Shown: positions 10,388 through 20,884 of the stretch, piece after piece | Position numbering within the stretch: position 1 is the first letter of the stretch | Layout of the letters: every line of letters starts with the position of its first letter | NCBI RefSeq assembly: GCF_045679555.1 | Contig: NC_092098.1 | Span: forward strand, 18,613,038-18,677,037 | From: Salvelinus alpinus | Lineage: Eukaryota > Chordata > Actinopteri > Salmoniformes > Salmonidae | Reading direction: 5' to 3' | Length of the DNA stretch: 64,000 nt | Made by a program: the position numbers and the translations under genes | The notes under the pieces: generated by a model | Database searches by the model: none | Seen by the model: only the letters and a program-made list of their open reading frames with translations | What the model was told of the DNA's origin: nothing

Positions 10388-12990
10388 TGTCACGTTCCTG
10401 ACCTGTTTTCCGTTGTTTTTGTATTTTGTTTAGTATGGTCAGGGTGTGAGTTGGGGTGGGCATTCTATGTTATGTGTTTCTATGTTGGGTTGTTTAACTA
10501 GCCTGATATGGTTCTCAATCAGGGACAGGTGTTTTACGTTTCCTCTGATTGAGTACCATATTTAGGTAGGCTGTTCACACTGTTTGTTTGTGGGTGATTG
10601 TTGCTGTGTCTGTTTGTTACACCACACGGTACTGTCTCGTTCATTTCGTTCTTTCCTGTTCGTGCGTTCTTCGTTTTATGTAGTTCTCATGTTCAGGTCT
10701 GTTTAATGTCGTTTGTTGTTTTGTAATTATCAAGTGTATTTTCGTGTCAGTGTTCGTCTTGTCAATTAAATTCATCATGTATTCATCACCCGCTGCGCCT
10801 TGGTCCACTCTCTCACCAAAAGACGACCGTTACAGAATCACCCACCACAAAAGGACCAAGCAGCGTGTCAAGCAGCAGCAGGAGCAGCGCATACAGGATT
10901 CTTGGACTTGGGAGGAAATACTGGACGGTCCCGCAAGTCAAACCCAAACATTTCTTGGGGGGGGGTGGCTACAACGGAGTGTGGCGAAGTCAGGTAGGAG
11001 ACCTGCGCCAACTCCCTATGCTTATCGTGGAGTGCGAGAGTACGGGCAGACACCGTGTTATGCGGTAGAGCGCACGGTGTCTCCTGTACGTGTGCATAGC
11101 CCGGTGCGGGTTATTCCACCTCCCCACTGGCAGGGCTAGATTGAGTATTGAGCCAGGTGCCATGAAGCCGGCTCAACGCGTCAGGTCTCCAGTGCGTCTC
11201 CTCGGGCCGGCATACATGGCACCAGCCTTACGCATGGTGTCCCCGGTTCGCCTACACAGCCCAGTGCCGGTTATTCCACCTCCCCGCACTGGTCGGGCTA
11301 CGGGGAGCATACAACCAGGTAAGGTTGGGCAGGCTCAGTGCTCAAGGGAGCCAGTACGCCTGCATGGTCCGGTATATCCGGCGCCACCTCCCCGCCCCAG
11401 CCCAGTACCACCAGTGCCTACACCACGCACCAGGCTTCCAGTACGTCTCCAGAGCCCTGTTCCTCCTCCACGCACTAGCCCAATGGTGCGTGTCTCCAGC
11501 CCGGTACCACCGGTTCCGGCACCATGCACCAAGCCTCCTGTGTGTCTCCAGAGTCCTGTGCGCCCTGTTGCTGTTCCCCGCACTAGCCCAATGGTGCGTG
11601 TCTCCAGCCCGGTACCACCGGTTCCGGCACCACGCACCAGGCCTACAGTGCGTCTCAGCCGGCCAGTCTGCCGTCTGCCCAGCGGCGCCTGAACTGCCCG
11701 TCTGCCCAACGCCGTCTGAGCTGTCCGTCTGCCAAGCGCCGCCTGCGCTGCCCGTCTGTACTGAGCCTTCAAAGCCGCCCGTCTATCCTGAGCCTTCAAA
11801 GCCGCCCGTCTGTCCTGAGCCTTCAAAGCCGCCCGTCTGTCCTGAGCCTTCAAAGCCGCCCGTCTGTCCTGAGCCTTCAGAGCCGTCCGTCAGTCAGGAG
11901 CCGCTAGAGCCGTCCGTCAGTCAGGAGCAGCCAGAGCCTTCCGCCAGACAGGAGCAGCCAGAGCCTTCCGCCAGACAGGAGCAGCCAGAGCCTTCCGCCA
12001 GACAGGAGCAGCCAGAGCCTTCCGCCAGACAGGAGCAGCCAGAGCCTTCCGCCAGACAGGAGCAGCCAGAGCCTTCCGCCAGACAGGAGCAGCCCTCCAG
12101 TCATGAGCTGCCCTCCAGTCATGAGCTGCCCTCCAGTCATGAGCTGCCATATAGTCCAGAGCTGCCTCTCTGTCCGGAGCTGCCCTTCAGTCCGGAGCTA
12201 CCCCTCTGTCCTGAGCTACCCCTCTGTCCTGAGCTACCCCTCTGTCCTGAGCTACCCCTCTGTCCTGAGCTACCCCTCTGTCCTGAGCTACCTCTCTGTC
12301 CTGAGCTACCTCTCTGTCCTGAGTTGTCTCCTCTATTTAGGAGGGGCCTAGGTGAAGGTTCCTGGACCAGGGTCGGGGGAGAGGGTCGCCACTCAAGGGA
12401 CGCTAAGGAGGGGGACAAAGACAATGGTGGAGTGGTGTCCTCGTCCTGCGCCGGAGCCGCCACCGCGGACAGATGCCCACCCAGACCCTCCCCTTGAGTT
12501 TTAGGGGTGCGCCCGGAGTTCGCACCTTGAGGGGGGGGTTCTGTCACGTTCCTGACCTGTTTTCCGTTGTTTTTGTATTTTGTTTAGTATGGTCAGGGCG
12601 TGAGTTGGGGTGGGCATTCTATGTTATGTGTTTCTATGTTGAGTTGTTTAACTAGCCTGATATGGTTCTCAATCAGGGACAGGTGTTTTACGTTTCCTCT
12701 GATTGAGAACCATATTTAGGTAGGCTGTTCACACTTTGTTTGTGGGGGTGATTGTTGCTGTGTCTGTGTTTGTTACACCACACGGTACTGTCTCGTTCAT
12801 TTCCTTCTTTCCTGTTCGTGCGTTCTTCGTTTTATGTAGTTCTCATGTTCAGGTCTGTTTAACGTCGTTTGTTGTTTTGTAATTATCAAGTGTATTTTCG
12901 TGTCAGTGTTCGTCTTGTCAATTAAATTCATCATGTATTCATCACCCGCTGCGCCTTGGTCCACTCTCTCACCAAAAGACGACCGTTACA
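10388..12990 (+). mobile_element. Non-autonomous LTR retrotransposon (fossil)
   Basis: Two direct LTRs of about 448 bp, 10388-10834 and 12542-12990, begin TGTCACG and end TTACA. They differ at only about eight to ten sites, so the insertion is fairly recent. A 5-bp target duplication TTATT flanks it (10383-10387 and 12991-12995). A G-rich polypurine stretch directly precedes the second LTR. The interior (10835-12541) has no recognisable reverse transcriptase, protease, integrase or envelope. It looks structurally whole as a non-autonomous element that would depend on a relative. The family is probably Gypsy-like by LTR form, which is a guess. Confidence 0.85.
11748..12335 (+). repeat. Tandem-repeat block inside the LTR element
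   Basis: Successive arrays: a 27-bp unit containing CCTGAGCCTTCAAAGCCGCC (11765-11885), a second 27-bp unit containing CCAGAGCCTTCCGCCAGACA (11931-12090), an 18-bp unit CTCCAGTCATGAGCTGCC (12093-12147), and an 18-bp unit with GAGCTACCCCTCTGTCCT (12190-12330). All periods are multiples of three, so long open frames arise on both strands without implying a host gene. Confidence 0.9.
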
Positions 12991-14090
12991 TTATTAAAAA
13001 ATTGAAAGAATATGGCACCACAAACCTGCAACACAAAGGGCAGCCCACCAAAATTCACAGACCAGGCAAGGAGGGCATTAATCAGAGAGGCAACAAAAAG
13101 ACCAAAGATACCCCAATCTCCGCTGTGGAGCTTTGCAGCTCCTTCAGGGTTATCTGTCCATAGGACCACTTTAAGCCGTACACTGCACAGAGTTGGGCTT
13201 TATGGAAGAATGGCCAGAAAAAGGCCATTGCTTAAAGAAAAAAAAATTAGGCAAACATCTTTGGTGTTCTCCAAAAGGCATGTGAGAGACTCCCCAAACA
13301 TATGGAAGAAGGTACTCTGATCAGATGAGACTAAAATTGAGCTTTTTGGCCATCAAGAAAAACGCTATCTGGTGCAAACCCAACACCTTTCATTACCCCA
13401 AGAATACCATCCCCACAGTGAAGCATGGTGGTGGCAGCATGCTGTGGGGGTGTTTTTCATTGGCAGGGACTGGGAAACTAGTCAGAATTGAAGGAATGAT
13501 GGATGGTGCAAAATACAGGGAAATTCTTGAGGGGAAACCTGTTTCAGTCTTCCAGAGATTTGCGACTGGGCCGGAGGTTCACCTTCCAGCAGGACAATGA
13601 CCCTAAGCATACTGCTAAAGCAACACTCGAGTGGTTTAAGGGGAAACATTGAAATGTCTTGGAATGGCCTAGTCAAAACCCAGACCTCAATCCAATTGAG
13701 AATCTGTGGTATGACTTAAAGATTGCTGTACACCAGCGGAACCCATCCAACTTGAAGGAGCTGGAGCAGTTTTGCCTTGAACAGGCAAAAATCCCAGTGG
13801 CTAGATATACCAAGCTTATAGAGACATACCCCAAGAGACTTGCAGCTGTAATTGCTGCAAAAAGTGTCTCTACAAAGTGTTGACTTTGGGGGGGTGAGTA
13901 GTTATGAATGCTCATGTTTTGTTTTTTTGTCTTGTTTGTGTCACAAAAAATATTTAGCATCTTCAAAGTGGTAGGCATGTTGTGTAAATCAAATGATACA
14001 AACCCCCCAAAATCTGTTTTAATTCCAGGTTGTAAGGCAACAAAATAGGAAAAATGCCAAGAAGGGTGAATACTTTCGCAGGCCACTGTA

Positions 14091-14590
14091 AATGTTTGAT
14101 TCCTACAACTAAAATGGTTTGTAGTTGGGATACCAGTTATAAATGGAATTGGACGTTTCCTGCCGAGTATGCAATATTGTCCAGGGATAATCAATATGCT
14201 ATGGAGCTTTTGCCATGTTGATAATGTGTAGCCAGTTTAAGTATCCCTTATCCCCTCAGTTTACACCATTTACAAATAGGCCTGTTGAAAACAAAGTGTG
14301 GTGAAAATGAGTACAGTAGCCATCTTGTATACTAGACAGGAGTAGAAGTAAATAGCCCATGAGCCAGGGGTGTTGGTCGGGCTCACCTGGGGGTGACAAG
14401 TTATCCGTGATTTTCTTAAAGGTCTATGAGTTGGAAAATGTGTGATAGCAGTGCAGCAATGGGTGATCTCTGTGTTTCTTTCGCCCTCCATCCCTTTAAA
14501 GGAATTCTCCTGTACTTTTTTTTACACATTTAGCCAGTAGTTCTGAAAGTAAATCTCACAAGCCAAAAGTGGTCCCTGAAAATTGCGTAC
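14091..14590. other. Unassigned intergenic DNA
   Basis: No exon, RNA gene or recognisable repeat seen between the Tc1 copy and the next repeat fragment. Confidence 0.5.
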
Positions 14591-14596
14591 TACGTC

Positions 14597-14690
14597 TAGG
14601 GGTGTAACGGTTCACCCTACCTACGGTTCAGTACGTTTTGCGGTTTTGGAATCAAGTTTCGGGTACAGTGGAAAATTAAATGCCAACATT
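14597..14690 (+). repeat. hAT-like terminal fragment (tentative)
   Basis: Contains AGGGGTGTAACGGTTCACC, which resembles the ends of fish hAT elements. No matching inverted end or target duplication was found, so this is a fragment at best. Confidence 0.35.
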
Positions 14691-14959
14691 TGCGGTAGTT
14701 CATTTTTGTGTATTTAAGAAAATACGAAGTGTTGGTATTCCTGATTCCATATATGATCATGAGTCATAATGCCTGATAAGAGCACAATCAGGAATACAAA
14801 CACAGTATTTTCTTAAATGAAAACACGATTACTCATCAACAACACTAAAATAAAGTGCAATATATTTGTGAAATCAATATGTAAACATGGCTCAGACATT
14901 GTATAGGCCTATGCTAGAATGTTTTCTTGCAGAGAAAAATACACTGAATGTACAAAACA

Positions 14960-15275
14960 TTTGTATTTATTAAGGATCCCCATGGCAGCAGCTATTCTTC
15001 CTGGGGTCCAGCAACATTAAGGCAGTTATATACAATAACAAATATGGCATGACATAACATTTCATAACACTTTTCACAACACATTAAGTGTTCCCCCAGG
15101 CCACTACTCTACTACCACACATCTACAATACAAAATCCATGTGTGTGTAGAGTGCGTGTGTTATGTGTAAATGTGTGTGTGTCTCTTCAGTCACTGCTGT
15201 TCCATAAGGTGCATTTTTTAAATCTGATTCTACTGCTTGCTTCAGTTACCTGATGTGGAATAGAGTTCCATTATA
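14960..15275 (-). mobile_element. LINE 3' fragment (tentative)
   Basis: Read on the minus strand, the stretch near 15275 encodes WNSIP-like residues typical of the end of LINE reverse transcriptases, followed by a repeat-like 3' region and the box CCCCAGGAAGAATAGCTGCT. It resembles a LINE tail common in salmonids. Only the extreme 3' end is present. Confidence 0.5.
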
Positions 15276-15279
15276 ATGC

Positions 15280-15722
15280 ACTGCCTGATGTCGCAAGGAT
15301 CTGTACACAATTTCCGGAATCTGAGCATTTCCCAGTTCTTCCATGGCCTGCATACTCACCAGAATTGTCACCCATTGAGCATGTTTGGGGTGCTCTGGAT
15401 CAACATGCCAATATACAGCAACTTTGCACAACCATTGAAAAGGCCACAATCAACAGCCTGATCAACTCCATGTGAAATAAATGTTGCGCTGCATGAGGCA
15501 AATTGTGGTCACACCAGATACTGACTGGTATTCTGATCCACTCCACAATTTTTTTTTTTTAAGGTATTTATGACCAACAGATGCATATCTGTATTCCCAG
15601 TCATGTGAAATCCATAGATTAGGGCCTAATGAATTTATTTAAATTGACAGATTTCCTTATGTGAACTGTAACTCAGTAAAATCTTTGAAATTGTTGCATT
15701 TTAATATTTTATTCCGTATAAA
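15280..15722 (+). mobile_element. Tc1-like transposon, 3' fragment
   Basis: The plus strand encodes the transposase C-terminus (MPAYSPELSPIEHVWGALDQ, with the third catalytic Glu replaced in context PELSPIEH, then INSLINSM and stop). A family-specific 3' region follows with ACAGATGCATATCTGTATTC and CTCAGTAAAATCTTTGAAAT. The outermost inverted end is degraded. A fragment from the opposite end of this family lies at 30151-30325. Confidence 0.75.
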
Positions 15723-16700
15723 TCAACTGAGGTGAATGAAGCCACAGCAACCAATGTGCTCTTCTCCAAATAGCTTTTTAGAGTTTTTAAATTGTATAGA
15801 AGCGCAGTAGATGAGCTTCAACGTTCTTAACATTTCCAAGAGGATAGCCCAAGGGTGCGTGATTCAACTGAGTGAGAATGCCTGAATAGAGAGGATGGGC
15901 TTTAGTAAGATAGCTAGAAACACAAGAAATCCTATGGTTATTAATTGTACTGCACTGATTGAGCATAAATCCCAGAAAATAGATGCGGTAGTGGCAGCAG
16001 CAGAGACATTTGGGTGTACAAGATTTTAGTGCAGATGATCTACAAGGGCGTTAAGAGAATTGGTTCCATCCTCCCAGGCCGTTGGCCTGGACTAGGCTCT
16101 GGTAGGGATAGTTTTTGTTAGGTATAGTGTTGATATGTGTAGGGTTAGATGGTGGTAGAGGTCTTCACGGGTCCACCAGACCCAAAATTCTGAGATCTGA
16201 CCTGGGATCCGAGCAGGTCCGGGTCCTAAATTCTGACTTTTGTCTCAGATCTGGGTCGGGTCTGATATAATTGCCACGGGTCTCGGGTATGTTCAAATTA
16301 AACTGATTTACCGACTGGACCAGTCCTTTTGTTATTTTAATGTGTGAGGACTCATGAGAACTGTGTGAGCTTGTTATGTGTCAGCCAATTGCAACTCAAC
16401 AAAACATATAGCTTATGAACGAGTATAGTGAAAGAAGCTGACGAGGAGAATGTCCTCCGGACAAGTTTTAATATTGTAGTGGACAAAGATGACAACAGTG
16501 GCGAGGCCAAATGGACTATGTGCAACTCTTTTCATGTTTGATGCAATTTTCTGACATAAAATAATGTATTTATGTATATTTATTAGGGGGGGTAGAATAC
16601 ATTTTTGCTGTATCGGTCTGCTAATAGAGGACTAACAAATGCCCAGTGCACTAGTTTTGTGAAGGGGGGGGTTATATTCTTTTATGTTTTTATTCCAAAT
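15723..16700. other. Intergenic DNA with possible repeat fragment
   Basis: No gene was seen. The stretch 16160-16290, rich in GGTCCGGGTC- and GGGTCGGGTC-like words, resembles the ends of a dispersed fish DNA-transposon repeat, but I could not find paired ends. Confidence 0.35.
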
Positions 16701-16710
16701 TTTTCAGGCG

Positions 16711-16755
16711 GTGCTGCATCACCCTCACCCTCACCCTCAGCACCCCTACTTCCTG
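16711..16755 (+). repeat. Shared GC-rich box, copy 1
   Basis: TTTTTCAGGCGGTGCTGCAT followed by repeated CACCCT and CACCCCTACTTCCTGCGGCT. A close copy is at 39046-39085. GGTGCTGCAGCACC-like symmetry suggests the end of a transposable element of unknown type. Confidence 0.55.
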
Positions 16756-16774
16756 CGGCTCTGCTGCCCAGGAC

Positions 16775-17203
16775 CCTGCTCTGAACTTTAGTCACTGTTG
16801 CTAGCTGGCTGTACTCAATCATGCACTTTAGAAACTGTTGCCCTATGTACATTACATAGTCATTAAACACTGGTCACTTTAATAATGTTTACATACTGTA
16901 TTACCCATTTCATATGTATATACTGTATTCTAGTCAAGGCCTATCCTTTATAACTACGGCGGTACGCATCTTTTTTTATTCATATAATGCCCATAATGTC
17001 TATACACACCATCATATAGATATATATATTTATATTCCGGACTCTGACATTGTTCGTTCTTATATTTCTTAATTCCATTATTTTTATTTATGGGATTTGC
17101 ATGTATTGTCAGCTATTACTGCACTGTTGCACTGTTACTGCACTGTTTATAATTTACTAAATATGTGTACGCGACTCGTCCAATAAAATTTGATTTGATT
17201 TGA
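16775..17203 (+). mobile_element. LINE 3' tail (RSg-1-like)
   Basis: Ends CCAATAAAATTTGATTTGAT followed by a further short TTTGA unit, the classic end of a salmonid LINE family. The region upstream is its 3' untranslated part, with TGCACTGTT repeats. It is 5'-truncated with no reverse transcriptase. It ends directly against the GC-rich stretch that I take as the asb12 first exon region. Confidence 0.75.
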
Positions 17204-17289
17204 ATGCGCGCGCTCACTGCGGGCGCTCACTGCTGTCTCCGCGACACGGCCCAGCCCAGCACTACATCGACTGTTGTTCATCTGTCAAG
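17204..17289 (+). promoter_or_regulatory. Candidate asb12 promoter / noncoding first exon
   Basis: A short GC-rich, CpG-containing segment in AT-rich surroundings, ending CATCTGTCAAG directly before a GTAACA donor-like site at 17290. The next good acceptor on the plus strand is TTTCGAAACAG, just before 18164, in front of the asb12 ATG. A noncoding first exon plus one intron is therefore plausible, but no transcript evidence exists here. Confidence 0.4.
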
Positions 17290-18163
17290 GTAACAAATGT
17301 TTGCCCGTTAGATAGTCATGTCACTGTTTGAAAATTGTCTCGTCTTGCAAGTATTGACAAAGACAATATGAGTTTCTCTGTGTTGTTGACTTGTCCCTAG
17401 CTAGCTAGATAACACAGCCGCATCGATTAGCATAGGTATGTATTAGTTAGCTAGCTAACTTAGCCAACTTAGCTAGTAAGGTAGCAACGCTTGGTGATTA
17501 ACGGTTTTGACTGGCCTCTTTTAAAATGTGATTTTAAACCTAATCTTAAATTAATACCAAAAATATTTTTTTTGTTTTCATGAATTTTGACGATTTAGAC
17601 CATTTTGACTTTGTGGCTGTGGTAACTAGTGGACACCGTTCTGACTAGGTGGAAGACAGCTACGACCGGAAGTTACTTTTTCGTAGTAGGTTAGAATAAT
17701 TTACGCAGCAGGTTAGGATAATTAACGTAGCAGGTTAGGATAATAAGGTTAGGGAAAGGGTTCGTGTTTGGCTTAAAATGATCTCTGTGCTCACAGAAAT
17801 AATCGGATATGGATTGTTAGTCAGGAAGTCAACTAAGGTTAGCTTCTTCAGCAGTTCGTGTTTATAGTTATTTGCTAGCAAACATACTAATCTTTAGTTA
17901 TTGTCAAAGATTATACCATCTATTGTTGTACATAACGTTAACTAGCTAGATTCCCTTTGGTGCAAATGTCTGCCGTATCCTTCGTCATAGAAAAATAGCT
18001 AACGTTAGCTAGGTAATGTTAGCTAGCTATCAACAGCCTTTTAACAACAAATAAATGGTACCAGTATAACTAGTTGATGCTCATCATTTTGTATAACCAA
18101 CAGTGTGTGTATTATGGATATTATTGCTTTTATTATGGTGTTTTTCTTTCTTGTTTCGAAACA
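17290..18163 (+). other. Presumed asb12 intron 1
   Basis: AT-rich with many GCTAGC/TTAGCTAG low-complexity runs. At 17685-17750 a roughly 20-bp unit containing GTAGCAGGTTAGGATAAT is repeated about three times. No other gene was seen. Confidence 0.45.
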
Positions 18164-18170
18164 GATTTCT

Positions 18171-19333
18171 ATGATCCAGTTAAAAAAAATTCTAGAAGAA
18201 AAAGACAACGGTGAAGGTCAACTGCTCCATCAGGCAGTGTCCAACAATGATGACAGACTCCTTGATGAACTGCTCTCTCAAGAAAAGTACAGAAAGTTCA
18301 TCAACTGTAGGAGCGGCTGGGGTATCCCAAGAACACCTTTACGAATGGCTGCATCTAAAGGTCATCTCAGGTGTCTGCAGGTTCTGCTGGCCCACGGAGC
18401 AGAGGTGGACTGTCTAGACGTGAAGGCTCAGACCCCACTTTTCACAGCTGTCTGTGGGAAATACTTCAACTGTGTTTTAGCCCTCCTCAGGGCAGGTGCT
18501 AACCCCAATGGCAGCTTGTATAACAACTGCTCTCCGGTCCTGACTGCAGCCAGGGAAGGGGATGTTGAGATTTTGAAGCAACTTCTTAAACATGGTGCTG
18601 AGGTCAACTCCAGATCCAAAGTCTTGCTGTTTACATCAAGTGCCAGTGTTTCTAGTGGTCCCCTCTATCTGTCTGCTGTGTATGGACACTTAGACTGCTT
18701 TAAAGTATTACTTCTCTATGGGGCTGATCCAAATTACAACTGCACAGATGCAAAACTACTGAGTAAAATCAAGCAGCCTAAGACCGTGCTTGAAATGTGC
18801 CTCAGACATGGCTGTGGGGTGGAGTACATCCAACTTTTGATTGACTTTGGTGCAAATGTCTACCTCCCCACTCTCATCATAGAAAAGTCCACAAAGCAGA
18901 ATGAGGCGGTGGAGCTGCTGCTGCAAGAAAGAGGTAATGCAGGAGTTATGCTGTTGATGACCTTGGTATTCTATTGATTTCTGGTAATGTTTTTATTGAC
19001 ATTAAACAAGCATCTCTGTTTTTGTTTGTTTGTTGAATTGCTACTTGACAATACAGTACTGAACTGCTTTGCTGACAGAGCAGCATTTGACTATTTGAAT
19101 AGACTATTGAATCTGTGTATGTTTTTTAAAAGTATTTTTTAACTCTAACTCAAATGCAATTGTTATTTTTGCTAGGTTTTCCCAAGTCCCTTGTATCACA
19201 GTGCCGACTTGCCATCCGAGCATACCTCAGGAAGATCAACAGAATCCAGTCCATTGACCATTTGGAAATGCCATCAAGCATGATAAACTTCTTGCAATAT
19301 AAATCAGTCCCAGCAATTGCTATGCATCTCTGA
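18171..19333 (+). CDS. asb12: Ankyrin repeat and SOCS box protein 12
   Basis: Substrate-receptor adaptor of cullin-5/elongin E3 ubiquitin ligases; the target is not known from the sequence. Two exons, 18171-18933 and 19176-19333, give 306 aa, close to the roughly 309 aa of human ASB12. Five or so ankyrin repeats fill residues 50-240 (for example TPLRMAASKGHLRCLQVLL and GPLYLSAVYGHLDCFKVLL). The family-specific block YNNCSPVLTAARE and the segment EYIQLLIDFGANVYLP are intact. The second exon carries the SOCS box: SLVSQCRLAIRAYL, then IDHLEMPSSMINFL. I chose the ATG at 18171 because an acceptor-like site ends at 18163 and MIQLKKIL aligns with the family start. The frame is open further upstream to ATGs at 18114 and 18105, giving up to 328 aa. 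It lies between mtmr8 and amer1 as in other vertebrates. Confidence 0.93.
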
Positions 19334-19477
19334 GAAAGCATATATTGTCCCTATGCTTTTGCTACATGAAACATGATGCTTACTTTTTGCAAAACATTTC
19401 ATAGTGATGTTGAAATAGTACACATTTGTTGTCCTGCATTTGAGAATAGTTGTGTACTGTTTATTCTCAATGTTTTC

Positions 19478-19483
19478 AATAAA
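19478..19483 (+). terminator. asb12 polyadenylation signal
   Basis: AATAAA 145 bp after the asb12 stop, followed within 25 bases by T-rich sequence. This is a good candidate for the mRNA end. Confidence 0.6.
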
Positions 19484-19812
19484 TGATGCAATCATGTTTT
19501 TCATTTTCTTGTTTTATCCCTCTTCCATAATATATGTGGGATTTTTTTTGTAATACTGCAATGTCAGCATAAAATACAATGTACAGTAGAAATGACAACC
19601 ATTAAAATGTCTTGAACTAATTTTGTATCAGAAAATATGTTTTTATTTTTAAACATTGTGCGTACTTTATGTATGATAAAGTATTATATAATTATGTGCA
19701 AGGTGCTTTACACTTATATATAAATATCTGTGTACAAAATGTTAGGAAGACCTTCCTAATATTGAGTTGCACCCCTTTTGCCCTCAGAACAGCCTCAATT
19801 TGTCAGGGCATG

Positions 19813-20328
19813 TGTAACCGATGTGAAATGGCTAGCTAGGTAGAGGTGGTGCGCGCTAGCAGCCTTTCAATCGGTGACGTCACTTGCTCTGAAACCTTGA
19901 AGAAGTGGTTCACCTTGCTCTGCAAGGGCCGCGGCTTTTGTGGAGTGATGGGTAATGATGCTTCGTGGGTGACTGTTGTTGATGTGTGCAGAGGGTCCCT
20001 GGTTCGCGAGTGGACGGATGTAAAGTTAAACTGTTACATTGATGCTGTTGACCCGGATCACTGGTTGCTGCGGAAAAGGATGAGGTTGAAAGGGGGGTGA
20101 GTGTAACGGATGTGAAATGGCTAGCTAGTTAGAGGTGGTGCGCGCTAATAGCGTTTCAATCGGTTACGTCACTCGCTTTGAGACCTTGAAGTAGTGGTTC
20201 CCCTTGCTCTGCAAGAGCCGCGGCCTTTGTGGAGCGATGGGTAACGACGCTTCGTGGGTGACTGTTGTTGATGTGTGCAGAGGTTCGCGCCCAGGGCGAG
20301 GGGACGGACGTAAAGTTAAACTGTTACA
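19813..20328 (+). mobile_element. Miniature LTR element, TRIM-like (fossil)
   Basis: Two direct repeats of about 226 bp, 19813-20038 and 20102-20328, begin TGTAAC and end GTTACA. They enclose only 63 bp (20039-20101) that ends in a purine-rich AAGGGGGGTGAG. A 4-bp target duplication CATG is at 19809-19812 and 20329-20332. This is the layout of a terminal-repeat retrotransposon in miniature. It has no coding capacity of its own. The repeats differ at a modest number of sites, so it is older than the LTR element at 10388-12990. Confidence 0.75.
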
Positions 20329-20594
20329 CATGGACTACAAGGTGTCAAGCTTCCACAGTGATGCTGGCCCATGTTGACTCCAATACTTCCCACAGTTGTG
20401 TCAAGTTGACTGGGTGTCCTTTGGGTGGTGGACCATTCCTGATACACACAGGAAACTGTTGAGTGTGAAAACCCTAGCAGCGCTGCAGTTCTTCACACTC
20501 AAACCAGTGCTCCTGGCATCTACTACCATCCTCTGTTCAAAGGCACACCTTTTGTCTTGACCATTCACCCTCTGAATGGCAGACATACACAATT

Positions 20595-20764
20595 GTATAC
20601 ATTTGGCAGACGCTCTTATCCAGTGCGACTTACAGGAGCAATTAGGGATAAGTGCCTTGCTCAAGAGCACATCGACAGATTTTTCACCTAGTCAGCTCGG
20701 GGTTTCAAAACAGTGACTTTTCGGTTACTGGCCCAATGTGCTTAACCACTAGGCTACCTGCAGC
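20595..20764 (-). repeat. tRNA-derived SINE, minus orientation
   Basis: On the minus strand the head reads GCAGGTAGCCTAGTGGTTAA with a B-box-like GGTTTGAAACCCCGAGC, the body CTTGAGCAAGGCACTTATCC, and the tail GGATAAGAGCGTCTGCCAAA. It is a salmonid SINE of a different subfamily from the HpaI copy at 5762. It interrupts the Tc1-type element. Confidence 0.82.
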
Positions 20765-20884
20765 CCTTAGGAACAATCCATGTCTCAATTGTCTCGTGCT
20801 AAAAATCCTTTAACCAGTCTCCTCCCCTTCATCTACACTGATTTGAAGTGAATTTAACAGGTGCCATCGATAAGGGATCATAGC

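Larger units (their letters stand above)
9861..14090 (+). mobile_element. Tc1-like transposon split by an LTR element
   Basis: The ends are TAGTGACTTGCAAAAGTATT at 9861 and, inverted, TACAGTGGCCTGCGAAAGTA at 14090, both with TA. Without the 2.6-kb insertion at 10388-12990 it is about 1.6 kb, the normal Tc1 size. Transposase starts near 10260 (MKTKELAKQVRDKVVEKY). It resumes after the insertion with the DNA-binding and catalytic parts: [32 protein letters not shown] and [19 protein letters not shown]. Frameshifts and stops interrupt it, so it is inactive. The copy at 36691-38318 is the same family and shows the empty insertion site. Confidence 0.9.

Noticed and set aside
11335-11853. 172-codon minus-strand frame rich in Arg and Ala
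   Set aside because: Antisense shadow of the same repeat block.
11325-12497. 390-codon plus-strand frame rich in Pro, Glu and Ser
   Set aside because: It is the translation of tandem repeats with periods divisible by three inside an LTR element; antisense frames are equally open and no domain is visible.
19846-20100. 84-codon frame that looks protein-like
   Set aside because: It lies wholly within the first repeat and short interior of the miniature LTR element.
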